In this document: positions 29,492 to 38,740 of the stretch, in pieces
Numbering within the stretch: the first letter of the stretch is position 1
Layout of the letters: every line of letters begins with the position of its first letter
NCBI RefSeq assembly: GCF_009695655.1
Contig: NZ_VUNM01000018.1
Span: forward strand, 1-48,425
Direction: 5' to 3'
Length of the DNA: 48,425 nt
Source: Sharpea porci
GTDB taxonomy: Bacteria > Bacillota_I > Bacilli_A > Erysipelotrichales > Coprobacillaceae
Notes under the pieces: model-generated
What the model was told of the DNA's origin: nothing
The model's input: the letters and a program-made list of their open reading frames with translations, nothing else
The model's database searches: none
Made by a program: the position numbers and the translations under genes

Positions 29492-32086
29492 TTACACCTC
29501 CAATTGGAAAAGGTTAATGAGTTCATCATTACTCATTTCTGTAATGTTGATCTGGTCGTTGGTTGAAAGGATGTTGTTGGCAAGGGATTGTTTAGATGTA
29601 ATCAGTTCATCTATCTTTTCTTCTATTGTGCCAGTTGAGACTAATTTATGGACAAAGACTTTCTTCTTCTGGCCAATACGGTAAGCTCTATCACTAGCCT
29701 GATTTTCAACAGCTGGATTCCACCATCGATCAAAATGTATGACATGATTAGCGGCAGTGAGGTTAAGGCCTGTACCTGCTGCTTTGACTGTTAAGACAAT
29801 ATAGGGAATATAGTGTTCGGATTGGAATTTATTGACAATTTCTGTACGTTTCTTAATTGGTGTTGAGCCATTAATGATATAACCCTCTTTATGGAAAATA
29901 GAGGCTAGATATTGTGACAATGGTTCACACATTTCACGATATTGTGTAAAGACAAGTACACGTTCTCTCTTTTCATAGATTGTTGTACAAAGCTCTTTCA
30001 ACATCTGATACTTCCCACTATCAATGGCTTTAAAAGAGATATCATGGTTGAATTGATCAGGATGATTACAGATTTGTTTAAATTTAGTGATATAGCTTAA
30101 GACAATACCACGTCTTTCCATACCTTGTGCTGTTTCAATGTCTTCTTTGAGTTGTTCAACCTGTTTCTTATAAAGCACAATCTGTCTCTTTGAAAGATTG
30201 ACATGATCAACAATCTCAATCTTATTTGGTAAATCACTGATAATAGATTTATCCGTCTTTAAACGACGTAGGATGAATGGTGAGACAAGATTTCTAAGTT
30301 TTGTTGTATTCTCAGGATAATCTTCTATTGTCTTAGAGAAGCGTTTGAATTGATCAAAGGAACCAAGCAAGCCTTTATTTAAGAAATCAAAGAGTGACCA
30401 TAAATTAGAATAATCGTTTTCAATAGGTGTCCCCGTCATAGCAATACGGAATCGTGCAGGAATCTTTTTCATGGTTTTGGTTTGTTTTGTGATTGGATTC
30501 TTGATGGCCTGTGCTTCATCAAGTATTAATACATGCCACTCTCTTTGACTTAAGCCCTCAATCTTGCTTGCCATACCATAGGTTGTAATAGTGAGATAGG
30601 GATTATCTTCTTGATAGGCTTGATAGTCCTTGATTTTGGAAGAATGGAGAATAGAGTAATGGAGATCTGGAGCAAATTTCTTTATTTCACTTTCCCAGTT
30701 ACCCAGTAATGAAGCAGGTACAACCAATAAGCACTTAGCATCAGCGTCTTCTTCTCTAAGTTTTTCTAAGAAGGCGATAACCTGAATGGTTTTCCCAAGT
30801 CCCATATCGTCCGCTAAACAGGCCCCAAAGCCAAATGTATACATGATATTTAGCCAGTTGTAGCCCTCTTGTTGGTAATGGCGCAAAGTGGCATCAAAGT
30901 CTTCAGGCAAGGATTGTTTTTGTATATGACGTGGCTGACGCATTTCCTGCATCATGTTCCTTAACCACTTTCCATTGGTGATTTCAATTCCATTATCTGG
31001 ATCATCATCAATATCTTTCACAAAGTCCTTTGTCAGAGCTTCTTTGAGGGTGATGGTGCCATCATAGTGTTCCATCTTTTGAAGAAGTTCCTGAAGTTTT
31101 TGATGGTTGACTTCAACCCATTGTCCCTTCATGAATGTCAAACCTTCTTCTTGCTTAAGAAGATAGTTGATATCATCTTGTGACAACATACGACCATTGA
31201 TTGTCAAAGATGGAGTTAAGGCAATTAAGGTCTCTAGTCCAAAGAAAGATGGTTTCTTTTCGCCAGCACTGACATTGAGATGCACACTTGCATAATGCTT
31301 TTTCCACCAGTTGGGCACTCTGCACTTAATCCCACTCTTCTCAATAAGAGGTATTGCCTTCAATAAGGTATAGGCTTCTTTAACGTTTAACTTGATAGGA
31401 TGAAAGAGTTCTCCTGTATCCATCAAATACTGCATATATTCAACTTCATCAGCTACCTTATTCAATGATGACAACAACGATAATAACTCTTCTTGATGAT
31501 CTTTGTATTCAATCAAGGCATGGGCTAAAGGCATATGACGGACACGTCCTGCTTGATCCTTAGTGGCATAAGTTGCCATAAAGGCAAATGGATTATCTTC
31601 ATCTAGAGGATTCTCTACTAAATGGAAATAAATACGCTGAGCTGTTTGCAGATTCTGCGAAAGACCTTCAAAATAAAGCTGCATTGTTCCTTCAAAGCTT
31701 GTTGCTTCTTTTTCAAAGACATGTTGGAGTTGATCATATTGTAGTTTTAGCCACTCTTCATCCACAAACTCCGATCCCAAGGCAAAAGGACATAAAGCTA
31801 ATAAATAATCGAGTTGATCATCATCTAGTACTGCTTTCGTTTTTTCCCTAGCAATTTCTATTTCTGGTGAAGATGAAAGACTTCTTACAAAGCTTTGTAC
31901 AACTTCTTTAAGAAATTGAGCAGTTGGGGAATCTTTACTGGTGTCCTGGAAAGTCATATGATAGAGCGTTCCATACTTATCTTCTTCAAAAAGTGTTGCG
32001 ATTTGTGCATCACTGGCATTCTTAACAGAGACCTCATCAATGACAAAACTCTCATTTGTATAAATAAAGGCAATCTTCAATTTCAT
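29492..32086 (-). CDS. SNF2-family DEAD-like ATPase/helicase
   Basis: An 864-residue Swi2/Snf2 ATPase. The start at 32086 (MKLKIAFIYTNESF) is favoured because AAAGGA is spaced properly; an ATG two codons earlier overlaps that site. Motor motifs: DDMGLGKTIQVIAF (Walker A, about residue 425), LILDEAQAIKN (DEAQ box), MTGTPIEND, and the second RecA domain with VFTQYREM, NLTAANHVIHFDRWWNPAVENQASDRAYRIGQ. The N-terminal about 350 residues form the bacterial SNF2-associated region. It would translocate on double-stranded DNA and remodel protein-DNA complexes. Two-gene operon with the SWIM protein. A TATAAT at about 32102-32107 on the minus strand gives a very short leader. Confidence 0.95.
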   Translation of the reverse strand: MKLKIAFIYTNESFVIDEVSVKNASDAQIATLFEEDKYGTLYHMTFQDTSKDSPTAQFLKEVVQSFVRSLSSSPEIEIAREKTKAVLDDDQLDYLLALCPFALGSEFVDEEWLKLQYDQLQHVFEKEATSFEGTMQLYFEGLSQNLQTAQRIYFHLVENPLDEDNPFAFMATYATKDQAGRVRHMPLAHALIEYKDHQEELLSLLSSLNKVADEVEYMQYLMDTGELFHPIKLNVKEAYTLLKAIPLIEKSGIKCRVPNWWKKHYASVHLNVSAGEKKPSFFGLETLIALTPSLTINGRMLSQDDINYLLKQEEGLTFMKGQWVEVNHQKLQELLQKMEHYDGTITLKEALTKDFVKDIDDDPDNGIEITNGKWLRNMMQEMRQPRHIQKQSLPEDFDATLRHYQQEGYNWLNIMYTFGFGACLADDMGLGKTIQVIAFLEKLREEDADAKCLLVVPASLLGNWESEIKKFAPDLHYSILHSSKIKDYQAYQEDNPYLTITTYGMASKIEGLSQREWHVLILDEAQAIKNPITKQTKTMKKIPARFRIAMTGTPIENDYSNLWSLFDFLNKGLLGSFDQFKRFSKTIEDYPENTTKLRNLVSPFILRRLKTDKSIISDLPNKIEIVDHVNLSKRQIVLYKKQVEQLKEDIETAQGMERRGIVLSYITKFKQICNHPDQFNHDISFKAIDSGKYQMLKELCTTIYEKRERVLVFTQYREMCEPLSQYLASIFHKEGYIINGSTPIKKRTEIVNKFQSEHYIPYIVLTVKAAGTGLNLTAANHVIHFDRWWNPAVENQASDRAYRIGQKKKVFVHKLVSTGTIEEKIDELITSKQSLANNILSTNDQINITEMSNDELINLFQLEV

Positions 32087-32351
32087 CACCATCCTTTAGG
32101 CTATTATACCAAAAATATATTTGTCCCCATATGATTATTTCAAACAACTTATTGCCCGGGAAACAATCGTTTATACAGTTCATTTGATGGGTTCTCTCCT
32201 TCGATCATCAATAGCTTTGTTCTTGAAGAGTATTGTTAAAAAGTGTAAGAAAAATATCAATTTTGAACAAAATATACAAAAGAAGCGTATTATCGCTTCT
32301 TTTTTCGTTAAACAATGTTAAAATAGTACAATATGAAAGAGAGGGAAAAAC
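32087..32351. other. Intergenic region between SNF2 and nrdG, possible small RNA
   Basis: 265 bp between divergent genes. It contains an intrinsic terminator at 32281-32305 pointing toward nrdG, which nothing known in the region explains. A 66-codon frame at 32121-32321 lacks a ribosome-binding site and crosses that terminator. I see no T-box or S-box core. Confidence 0.4.
32281..32306 (+). terminator. Terminator inside the nrdG upstream region
   Basis: AGAAGCG (32281-32287) and CGCTTCT (32294-32300) with T5 after it. It lies 46 bp before the nrdG start. Confidence 0.75.
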
Positions 32352-32888
32352 ATGCACTATGCACAAATCAGGGAAATTGATGTAGCGAACGGTGAGGGCA
32401 TACGTGTTTCTCTTTATACACAGGGCTGTCATATTCACTGTCCTGGCTGTTTTAATGAAGAAACATGGGACTTCAACAAGGGTAAACCTTTTACCCAGAA
32501 GGAAGTTGATGTGCTCGTAAATCTCATCAATAAGCCTCATATCAAAGGCTTTACACTCCTTGGAGGAGAACCAATGAGTCCTGAAAATAAAGATGTTATT
32601 GATGATCTTTTAAGACAAATCCATGAACGTTGTCCTGGTAAGGATATTTGGGTCTATTCTTCTTATACATGGGAAGTTCTTTTAGAAAGAAGACCTGAAG
32701 CATTATCTTATATGGATATTCTTGTGGATGGGCCTTTTATTGAAGATTTGAAATATGCATCATTGAAATTTAGAGGTTCATCAAATCAACGTATTATTGA
32801 TGTTCAAGAAAGCTTGAAGATACATTCCGTAGTACGTCATCCGATTTATGATCCGGATTTAGGAGAAAATGAATATGGAAAGAATTAA
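32352..32888 (+). CDS. nrdG: Anaerobic ribonucleotide reductase activating protein
   Basis: A 178-residue radical-SAM activase. The cluster motif CxxxCxxC is in TQGCHIHCPGCFNEETWDF (residues about 25-45), and GFTLLGGEPMSPEN is the SAM-binding GGEP motif. It abstracts a hydrogen from the C-terminal glycine of NrdD (the CGYLG loop) under anaerobic conditions. The start has GAGAGGGA upstream. In most Bacillota nrdG directly follows nrdD; here nrdD lies 22 kb away and nrdG instead overlaps luxS by 14 bp. Confidence 0.96.
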   Translation: MHYAQIREIDVANGEGIRVSLYTQGCHIHCPGCFNEETWDFNKGKPFTQKEVDVLVNLINKPHIKGFTLLGGEPMSPENKDVIDDLLRQIHERCPGKDIWVYSSYTWEVLLERRPEALSYMDILVDGPFIEDLKYASLKFRGSSNQRIIDVQESLKIHSVVRHPIYDPDLGENEYGKN

Positions 32889-33342
32889 AAGTTTTAGTGT
32901 TGATCACAGACAATTAAAGAAAGGTATTTATGTTTCAAGAACTGATGATGATATCTTAACTTTAGATGTCAGAATGACAGAGCCCAATAATGAGCCAGCT
33001 ATGGATCCTAAAGCAGCCCATACCATTGAACATATTGGTGCAACATGGTTGAGAAATAGTGAGATTGCACGTCATGTCATCTACTGGGGACCAATGGGAT
33101 GTATGACAGGCTTCTATCTCATTGTAAGAGACTTAGATTTTGAAGCAGCTATTCCCTATGTCAAAGAAGCCCTTTCTGTCGTAAGAGACTGGGAAGGCCC
33201 TATTCCTGGTGCTGCTCCTGAAGAATGTGGCAATTATACTTATATGGATTTACCAAAGGCTAAGGCAAGCGCAAAGCATTTCTTGGATGCCGAGCTTGAA
33301 TATGAATATCATTATCTTGAAGGCAATGAAAATGCCAAATAA
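32875..33342 (+). CDS. luxS: S-ribosylhomocysteine lyase (autoinducer-2 synthase)
   Basis: A 155-residue LuxS. Metal ligands are visible: HTIEH (residues about 49-53) and the Cys of ECGNY (about 121), with the catalytic Cys in GPMGCMTGFYL. It splits S-ribosylhomocysteine into homocysteine and the precursor of AI-2, thus recycling the methyl donor and making a quorum signal. I choose the ATG at 32875 (MERIKSFSVDH) because AGGAGA is nine bases upstream; the first ATG at 32869 is too close. It overlaps the nrdG 3' end, so coupled translation is likely. Confidence 0.97.
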   Translation: MERIKSFSVDHRQLKKGIYVSRTDDDILTLDVRMTEPNNEPAMDPKAAHTIEHIGATWLRNSEIARHVIYWGPMGCMTGFYLIVRDLDFEAAIPYVKEALSVVRDWEGPIPGAAPEECGNYTYMDLPKAKASAKHFLDAELEYEYHYLEGNENAK

Positions 33343-33366
33343 AAAAGCAGTACAAACTGCTTTTTT
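33341..33366. terminator. Bidirectional terminator after luxS
   Basis: AAAAAAGCAGT and ACTGCTTTTTT around a four-base loop, between converging genes. Confidence 0.88.
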
Positions 33367-33368
33367 CT

Positions 33369-34526
33369 TTACCAGGAAGTGGCAATATCAAGCTGGGTTG
33401 GATTATCTAAGGCAAACGTCCCTGTATCACAGACAATCCCAAGTCCTAATGATGTCTTTACTAAAGATCCACGAGGATGAATATCAAGATTAGCAGCAAC
33501 CATCACATATTGACCAAGCATCTTGACACCATCACTACGTACCCAATAAGCATCATGATTCCCCTGCTGGCGCATGATGCGTACAACACCATCCATTGGT
33601 AAGTTATACCAAGTTTCTTTTCCACTTGGTCCATCATTGACACCTTTGCCTTTTGTCATTGTCTGTCCCTTATCCTGGACATTATTGCCCGATGTCAGCT
33701 TTTGACCATGATAGACATACATTTTCACATGATAGCCTACTTGCATACTCGCAACATTATTTTCATCATCAATAGCCCGTACTACAACTTGACGATCTCC
33801 TGGTATTGACGTATCAACATCACTTGCTTCAAGACGTGCCTGATGTCCATTGACATCCTTGGCTTCAAAATAGTCTTCAACATGGAATGATGCTTCATAA
33901 TCTAAATCAATAGCCTTCTTTTGAGTGAGCGTTGGTGGCGTGATATGGGCGATGGAAATTGTCACCTGACGTTTAGTTTGATTATGGTGATGATCGAAAG
34001 CATAGACTGTGATGGGATAATCTCCCATCTTTGAAGTATCCACTTCACCTTCATAATACAATGACGTACTCACATCCCCATCTTTGCCATCCATTGCCTG
34101 AAAGACCTGATGTATGTCAAAAGGCTGATTATAGGCATAACGAATATGATCATCACTGATTGCATTCGCTACAAGCGTATCCTGTGTTTTTAAGACAGGT
34201 GGGATTTGATCAGCAATCGTGATTATCAGCATCTTTGTCTCTTTATTACCATAAAGATCAGAGATTGTTGCTTTGACATGTTGTTGGCCGAGTTTTGTCG
34301 CATTGTAGTTTGGTGCATCAATGAGGATTGAAGGGGCATTTTTAAGACCCAGCTTATGAGGAGTAAGCAGTTCTCCATAAGCCATCTTGATATGTGTCTT
34401 GGTGATATGAAGTGGATGGGCAGGTGTATAGATCAACATCCCAAGCATGATGATAAATAAAATATGTAATGTAAAAAGGGTTATGACAATGATGTGTTGA
34501 ATGAATAAATCTCTTTGTGTTCTCAT
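33369..34526 (-). CDS. Membrane-anchored surface protein with Ig-like domains and C-terminal 3D-like barrel
   Basis: A 385-residue protein with an uncleaved N-terminal membrane helix (residues about 10-33). The extracellular part has two to three repeats of the bacterial Ig-like type (PPVLKTQDTLVA...DGKDGDVSTSLYYEGEVDTSKMGDYPITVYAFDHHHNQTKRQVTI is one full unit). The C-terminal about 75 residues (VMVAANLDIHPRGSLVKTSLGLGIVCDTGTFALDNPTQLDIATSW) resemble the 3D/double-psi barrel of peptidoglycan-lytic proteins: DTG and the final DI are in place. A cell-wall lytic or binding role is plausible. It is divergent from an L,D-transpeptidase gene. Confidence 0.8.
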   Translation of the reverse strand: MRTQRDLFIQHIIVITLFTLHILFIIMLGMLIYTPAHPLHITKTHIKMAYGELLTPHKLGLKNAPSILIDAPNYNATKLGQQHVKATISDLYGNKETKMLIITIADQIPPVLKTQDTLVANAISDDHIRYAYNQPFDIHQVFQAMDGKDGDVSTSLYYEGEVDTSKMGDYPITVYAFDHHHNQTKRQVTISIAHITPPTLTQKKAIDLDYEASFHVEDYFEAKDVNGHQARLEASDVDTSIPGDRQVVVRAIDDENNVASMQVGYHVKMYVYHGQKLTSGNNVQDKGQTMTKGKGVNDGPSGKETWYNLPMDGVVRIMRQQGNHDAYWVRSDGVKMLGQYVMVAANLDIHPRGSLVKTSLGLGIVCDTGTFALDNPTQLDIATSW

Positions 34527-34654
34527 GTGCTTATACTAGCACTTATCTTCTTATATGCAAGGGAAATTATCTTGATTTTATCGCATAAATTAAGATATTC
34601 TTAAGAATTAGAATAAGCTATGAAACAAGGTATGAAAGTATTTACGCAAATGTA

Positions 34655-34682
34655 TTGTAAATAACAAAATACATGTTATAAT
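34655..34682 (+). promoter_or_regulatory. Promoter of the L,D-transpeptidase gene
   Basis: TTGTAA (34655-34660), 16-bp spacer, TGTTATAAT extended -10 (TATAAT at 34677-34682), 76 bp before the start codon. Confidence 0.75.
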
Positions 34683-34757
34683 TCGAGTTGTCATATAGAA
34701 TATTGCATCTCAAAACAATATTTTAGAAATATGATTTGTTGGAATTTGGAGGTCAAT

Positions 34758-36074
34758 ATGAAAAAAAGGTATATCGCCGCAATTGCTGCTGGAGTCGTTG
34801 TTGTTGGCTTAGGTGCTTATTTATTTGCCTATAAAGACAAATATTACCCAGGTACAACAATTGACAACATTAACGTAAGCGGGCTAACGGTTGCTAAAGC
34901 AGAAGCGAAACTGCAGGAACACTTCAATGATACAAAGGTCACAATTAAGACATCAGGAGAACCTCTTACAGTCAATATCTCTGATATTGCTTCTTATTCT
35001 TCATCTACTGCAAAAGACATTATGAAGAATAAAGGCTTCCTTGTTGGAAAAGACTACAAAGACAAGAGTTCTATCACTTTTGATGCAAATAAGCTCAGTG
35101 ATTACTTAAAGAAACAGAATGTTCTTTGGGAAAATAGAACGAATACAGCTGATGCATCCTCTTCTTATGATCCAAATGAAAAGAAGTTTGTGATTCATAA
35201 AGAAGTTTATGGAACAGAATTTACAAGTCTTGAATCTCTTACAAAAGAAATTATGACTGAACTTAACAACAAGAACTATAATATTAATGTTGAAACATCT
35301 CAATATTATAAACAGCCTGCTGTTAAGAGTACGGACATGGAAGAAACTGTAAAGACTTTAAATAACTATGTTGGTAAGACGATTACTTTAAAAGATGATG
35401 ATCAGACATATACATTAACATCTGATGACTATGCCCCACACTTAAGTGCTCAAGGCAAAGAGATATCTGTTGATGAATCTTGGCTTAGGAATTATGTTGC
35501 GAACCTGGCCAGCAAGGTCAATACGCGTGGCAAAGCGACTTCCTTCACAGCCCCTAATGGACAGGTTGTGAATGTCAAAGGTGGTACTTATGGTAAAGTC
35601 CTATCTACAAAGACAGAAAGAGAACAAATCAAGAAAGATATTCTCTCAGGTAAAGATGTCACAAGAAATCTTAATATCACTTCTTATGGTGATAAGACAT
35701 TGAATTCTAATGTTATTATTGTCAATATTGCTGCTCAGACTGTTACAGCTTTCAAAAATGGACAACAAATTCTTAATGCTTCCGTTGTTACAGGTAAGAT
35801 GACACCTGATCGTATGACAGATTATGGTCTCTATTACATCTTCCATAAACGTTCACCTGCTGTATTAAAGGGTGATGACTATCAGACACCAGTTAATTTC
35901 TTCGCTGCATTCCATAATGGTGAAGGTTTCCATGATGCTGATGGCTGGCGTAAAGCTTATGGTGGTAACATCTATATCAATAGTGGTTCTCATGGTTGTG
36001 TCAATATGCGTTATAATGACGCTAAGACAATTTATGACAATTTCGCAATCGGTACTCCTGTAGCCGTTATCTAA
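34758..36074 (+). CDS. L,D-transpeptidase (YkuD) with peptidoglycan-binding domain
   Basis: A 438-residue enzyme. The start at 34758 (MKKRYIAAIAAG) has GGAGG seven bases upstream. A membrane anchor (residues 4-22) is followed by a VanW/PG-binding-4 type region (YYPGTTIDNINVSGLTVAKAEAKL and a second repeat near 230), and a YkuD domain from about residue 320 with the catalytic motif SGSHGCVNMRYNDAK, where Cys is the nucleophile and His the partner. It would form 3-3 peptidoglycan crosslinks outside the membrane or attach proteins to the wall. Transcribed alone, with its own promoter and terminator. Confidence 0.95.
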   Translation: MKKRYIAAIAAGVVVVGLGAYLFAYKDKYYPGTTIDNINVSGLTVAKAEAKLQEHFNDTKVTIKTSGEPLTVNISDIASYSSSTAKDIMKNKGFLVGKDYKDKSSITFDANKLSDYLKKQNVLWENRTNTADASSSYDPNEKKFVIHKEVYGTEFTSLESLTKEIMTELNNKNYNINVETSQYYKQPAVKSTDMEETVKTLNNYVGKTITLKDDDQTYTLTSDDYAPHLSAQGKEISVDESWLRNYVANLASKVNTRGKATSFTAPNGQVVNVKGGTYGKVLSTKTEREQIKKDILSGKDVTRNLNITSYGDKTLNSNVIIVNIAAQTVTAFKNGQQILNASVVTGKMTPDRMTDYGLYYIFHKRSPAVLKGDDYQTPVNFFAAFHNGEGFHDADGWRKAYGGNIYINSGSHGCVNMRYNDAKTIYDNFAIGTPVAVI

Positions 36075-36078
36075 AATG

Positions 36079-36113
36079 AAGATAGCTATCGTTATGATGG
36101 CTATCTTTTTTTA
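36079..36113 (+). terminator. Terminator of the L,D-transpeptidase gene
   Basis: AGATAGC and GCTATCT form a stem around TATCGTTATGATG, followed by T7. Confidence 0.85.
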
Positions 36114-36114
36114 A

Positions 36115-36147
36115 TCAAAAAAAACGAAGAACTTTATTGTCCTTCGT
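36115..36147 (-). terminator. Terminator of the Dlt-like operon
   Basis: On the minus strand ACGAAG (36142-36147) pairs with CTTCGT (36124-36129) and is followed by T8. The stem overlaps the 3' end of the SGNH gene. Confidence 0.75.
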
Positions 36148-37153
36148 TAGATATAAGATCCTGATTTTGTTGGTTCTGATCATCGTTGTCCTTAGTTTTC
36201 TTTTCTAAGTTAGATGCCGCGTTTGTTTTCATCTCTTTCTGCTCTATTCTCTGTTTATAGAGAACAAGGGAGAGTTCATAGTTGGCATATTGTGGATCTC
36301 TACGATGATCTTTTAAGTGATAGTTATCTTCGAGATATTGCCCAAAGTACTTAGAGGCTTTTTTTGCGCCATTGTAGTTCAAATGGTCACCACCATCACG
36401 ACTATCCGTATTCCAGTCAATCCCAAGTGGTAATGTATTGAAGTCGACAAAGTCATACCCTTTTTCCTTAAAGAATTTTTCAAGCTGGTTATGTCTTTCT
36501 AAGCTCCATGTCTTTGCACATGGTAAGCTCATGAAGACAAGCTTAGTATTATGTTCTTTTGTAAGGGCCATAATCTTATTGAGATAAGAAAGAGCGTAGG
36601 GTTGAAGTTTAGCTTTTGGCTTCTTATGCTTCATGAGAGGAACAACCTTGTCATAATAGCGGAAGCCTTTTAAATAATCACGATTGGATAATTGATATTG
36701 TGTTGAGAAGTCCTGTAAAGTAAGATTCTTCCAACGGTTGTGATAGCGCAATATAGGAATATTAACGCCAATACGATTCTGCATATCGTCACTAAAGGAA
36801 TAACGACGATAGAGTGATTCAGCTTCAAAGAAGACATATTGAGGTTTTTGCGTCTTATAGATTCTCTTAAGTAAGCTATAGGACTGATAGATACTTTGTG
36901 CTGGTGTTGAAGCATCATAAATTGTATAACCATGCTTCTCATAGATCAACATCGGAGAGAGTGATGAATAGACTAAGGAATCCCCTAAAGCAACAGCATC
37001 CACTGTATTCTTTGCTTCAGAAAAGATTTTATTGCTGGTGACATAGTCTACACCAAAAGCTTTCTTGTTTGTCTTTGGTGTAAAGACAACAGAACCTATC
37101 AATAATGCGACAATCAGGATCCCATTAAAAATAATAATCTTAATATATTTCAT
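36134..37153 (-). CDS. SGNH-type (DltD/AlgX-like) cell-envelope acyltransferase partner
   Basis: A 339-residue protein with one N-terminal membrane helix (4-24) and an extracellular SGNH-like domain. ALGDSLVYSSL (about residues 54-64) is the nucleophile block with the Ser in GDS, and SRDGGDHLNYNGAKK (about 262-276) is the Asp-x-x-His block. It takes the place of DltD, which works at the membrane face after DltB. The C-terminal 50 residues are polar and low-complexity (Asn, Gln, Lys). Last gene of a five-gene minus-strand operon, 9 bp after the MBOAT gene. The start is MKYIKIIIFNG with GGGGGAT upstream. Confidence 0.88.
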   Translation of the reverse strand: MKYIKIIIFNGILIVALLIGSVVFTPKTNKKAFGVDYVTSNKIFSEAKNTVDAVALGDSLVYSSLSPMLIYEKHGYTIYDASTPAQSIYQSYSLLKRIYKTQKPQYVFFEAESLYRRYSFSDDMQNRIGVNIPILRYHNRWKNLTLQDFSTQYQLSNRDYLKGFRYYDKVVPLMKHKKPKAKLQPYALSYLNKIMALTKEHNTKLVFMSLPCAKTWSLERHNQLEKFFKEKGYDFVDFNTLPLGIDWNTDSRDGGDHLNYNGAKKASKYFGQYLEDNYHLKDHRRDPQYANYELSLVLYKQRIEQKEMKTNAASNLEKKTKDNDDQNQQNQDLISNEGQ

Positions 37154-37162
37154 ATGATCCCC

Positions 37163-38740
37163 CTAGAAATCCGCATAGATAGGTGCAACTGGTAAATAAC
37201 CTACACCATAAGCACCAAAGATCAGTACAGCAATAATAAAAGCATAATAAATAGACCATCTTAAGACAATTGGCTTTGAAGCAATAGCCTCTCTGACATT
37301 AATCTTCTTTTCTTTAAGCATACTGATCACAAATAAGATAATTAAAGCAATAATCAAAACACCATAATCATACTTATCGATACCAAGCTTTAAGAGTTCT
37401 TTTCCATTAAATGTAAAGTCTCTTAATGTCTGCGAAAGCATCGCAAAGCCCTGACCTACAGTTGGTGCTCTAAAGAACATTTCACCGACAAAGATAAAGA
37501 TACAGAGTTTGAATGACTGAAAGATGCGATAAGGCTTACTTTCACGATTAATATGCAGTTTCTCACAGCCATTGACAACAAGCTGTTCAGTTAATGATTC
37601 ACTTAGGATAAAGAAGAAGTGGTACATCCCATAGAATAAGTATGTCCATCCTGCTCCATGCCAGAGACCATTGCAGAACCATACAACAAATAACGCAATA
37701 GCACCCGTCACAAGTGGACCATAATGATTACCGAGCTTGGCACGGGTTTTCTTTGTCAAGGCCTTAAGTGGCTTAGAGAGAGACATCGGATAATAGATAT
37801 AGTCTCTAAAGAATGCTCCAAGAGTTATATGCCATCTTGTCCAGAAGTCTGAAACGTTCTTGGCGAAGAATGGCTGACGGAAGTTTTCTGGCAATGTGAT
37901 ATTGAAGATCTGGGCTGTACCAATGACAACATCCATTGTTCCTGAGAATTCGCAATACAGCAGCATTGTATAACCGATCATGCCAAGAAACAGCGTTCCG
38001 CCATGATAATGAGCATAGTTCGTAAATATAAGTGTGACAGGAATATTCAGTCGATCAGCGATGACATACTTCTTAAAGAAGCCCCAGCCGATACGCTGAA
38101 TGCCATAAGTCACATTGTGATAGTTCAATGGCTCACCATTTGTCAGCTGTCCTAATGTATCTGTCGCTCTTACAATTGGTCCTTCCATAATACATGGGAA
38201 GAAGGCAAGATAGAGTGCGAGCTTGAAAAGATTACGTTCTGCCTGAATTTTACCCAGATAGATATCGGATAAATAAGCAATACATTGCAATGTATAATAC
38301 GAAATACCTATTGGCGCAATCATCTTATGATATTTAATAAAAACAGGCACGGATGTTAGTGAAAAGATATCATTTAAAATAGAGACAAAGAAGCCCACAT
38401 ATTTGAACGCAAAGAGCACAGCGACAAAGAGCACAATCGCAAATATCAAGATATGCCATTGTTTTTTCTTATAGCCTGCCTTAATCAGCTTACGTTCACT
38501 ACGTTCAACATCCTTTATGGCTGCTTTCTTTTCCTTCTCAAGGTCATCTAGCCACATGCCAAAGTAATGCACTCCTAGTGTAGCAAGCCAGATAAAGACA
38601 ATGAGTTTATTCGATGCAAACCAAATAAACATATAACTCGCCAACAACAAGATCACTGGTCGCGCTTTACTGCTCGCTAGCTGATAGACAGCCATGAGAA
38701 GAGGAACCATCACCAGATATAATGGTGAAAAATATGACAT
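37163..38740 (-). CDS. MBOAT-family membrane acyltransferase (DltB/AlgI-like)
   Basis: A 525-residue polytopic protein with about ten or more membrane segments. The MBOAT signature is clear: FWTRWHITLGAFFRDYIYYPMS (about residues 290-315) and FVVWFCNGLWHGAGWTYLFYGMYHF with the invariant His in LWHGAG (about 355). DltB takes an acyl group from carrier protein DltC on the cytoplasmic side and moves it across the membrane. The gene begins at the last base of the carrier-protein gene (1-bp overlap), so the products are made in step. It is longer than typical DltB (about 400) because of charged insertions near residues 65-100. Confidence 0.94.
   Translation of the reverse strand: MSYFSPLYLVMVPLLMAVYQLASSKARPVILLLASYMFIWFASNKLIVFIWLATLGVHYFGMWLDDLEKEKKAAIKDVERSERKLIKAGYKKKQWHILIFAIVLFVAVLFAFKYVGFFVSILNDIFSLTSVPVFIKYHKMIAPIGISYYTLQCIAYLSDIYLGKIQAERNLFKLALYLAFFPCIMEGPIVRATDTLGQLTNGEPLNYHNVTYGIQRIGWGFFKKYVIADRLNIPVTLIFTNYAHYHGGTLFLGMIGYTMLLYCEFSGTMDVVIGTAQIFNITLPENFRQPFFAKNVSDFWTRWHITLGAFFRDYIYYPMSLSKPLKALTKKTRAKLGNHYGPLVTGAIALFVVWFCNGLWHGAGWTYLFYGMYHFFFILSESLTEQLVVNGCEKLHINRESKPYRIFQSFKLCIFIFVGEMFFRAPTVGQGFAMLSQTLRDFTFNGKELLKLGIDKYDYGVLIIALIILFVISMLKEKKINVREAIASKPIVLRWSIYYAFIIAVLIFGAYGVGYLPVAPIYADF

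Noticed and set aside
32121-32321. 66-residue frame upstream of nrdG
   Set aside because: No ribosome-binding site and it reads through a clear terminator hairpin.
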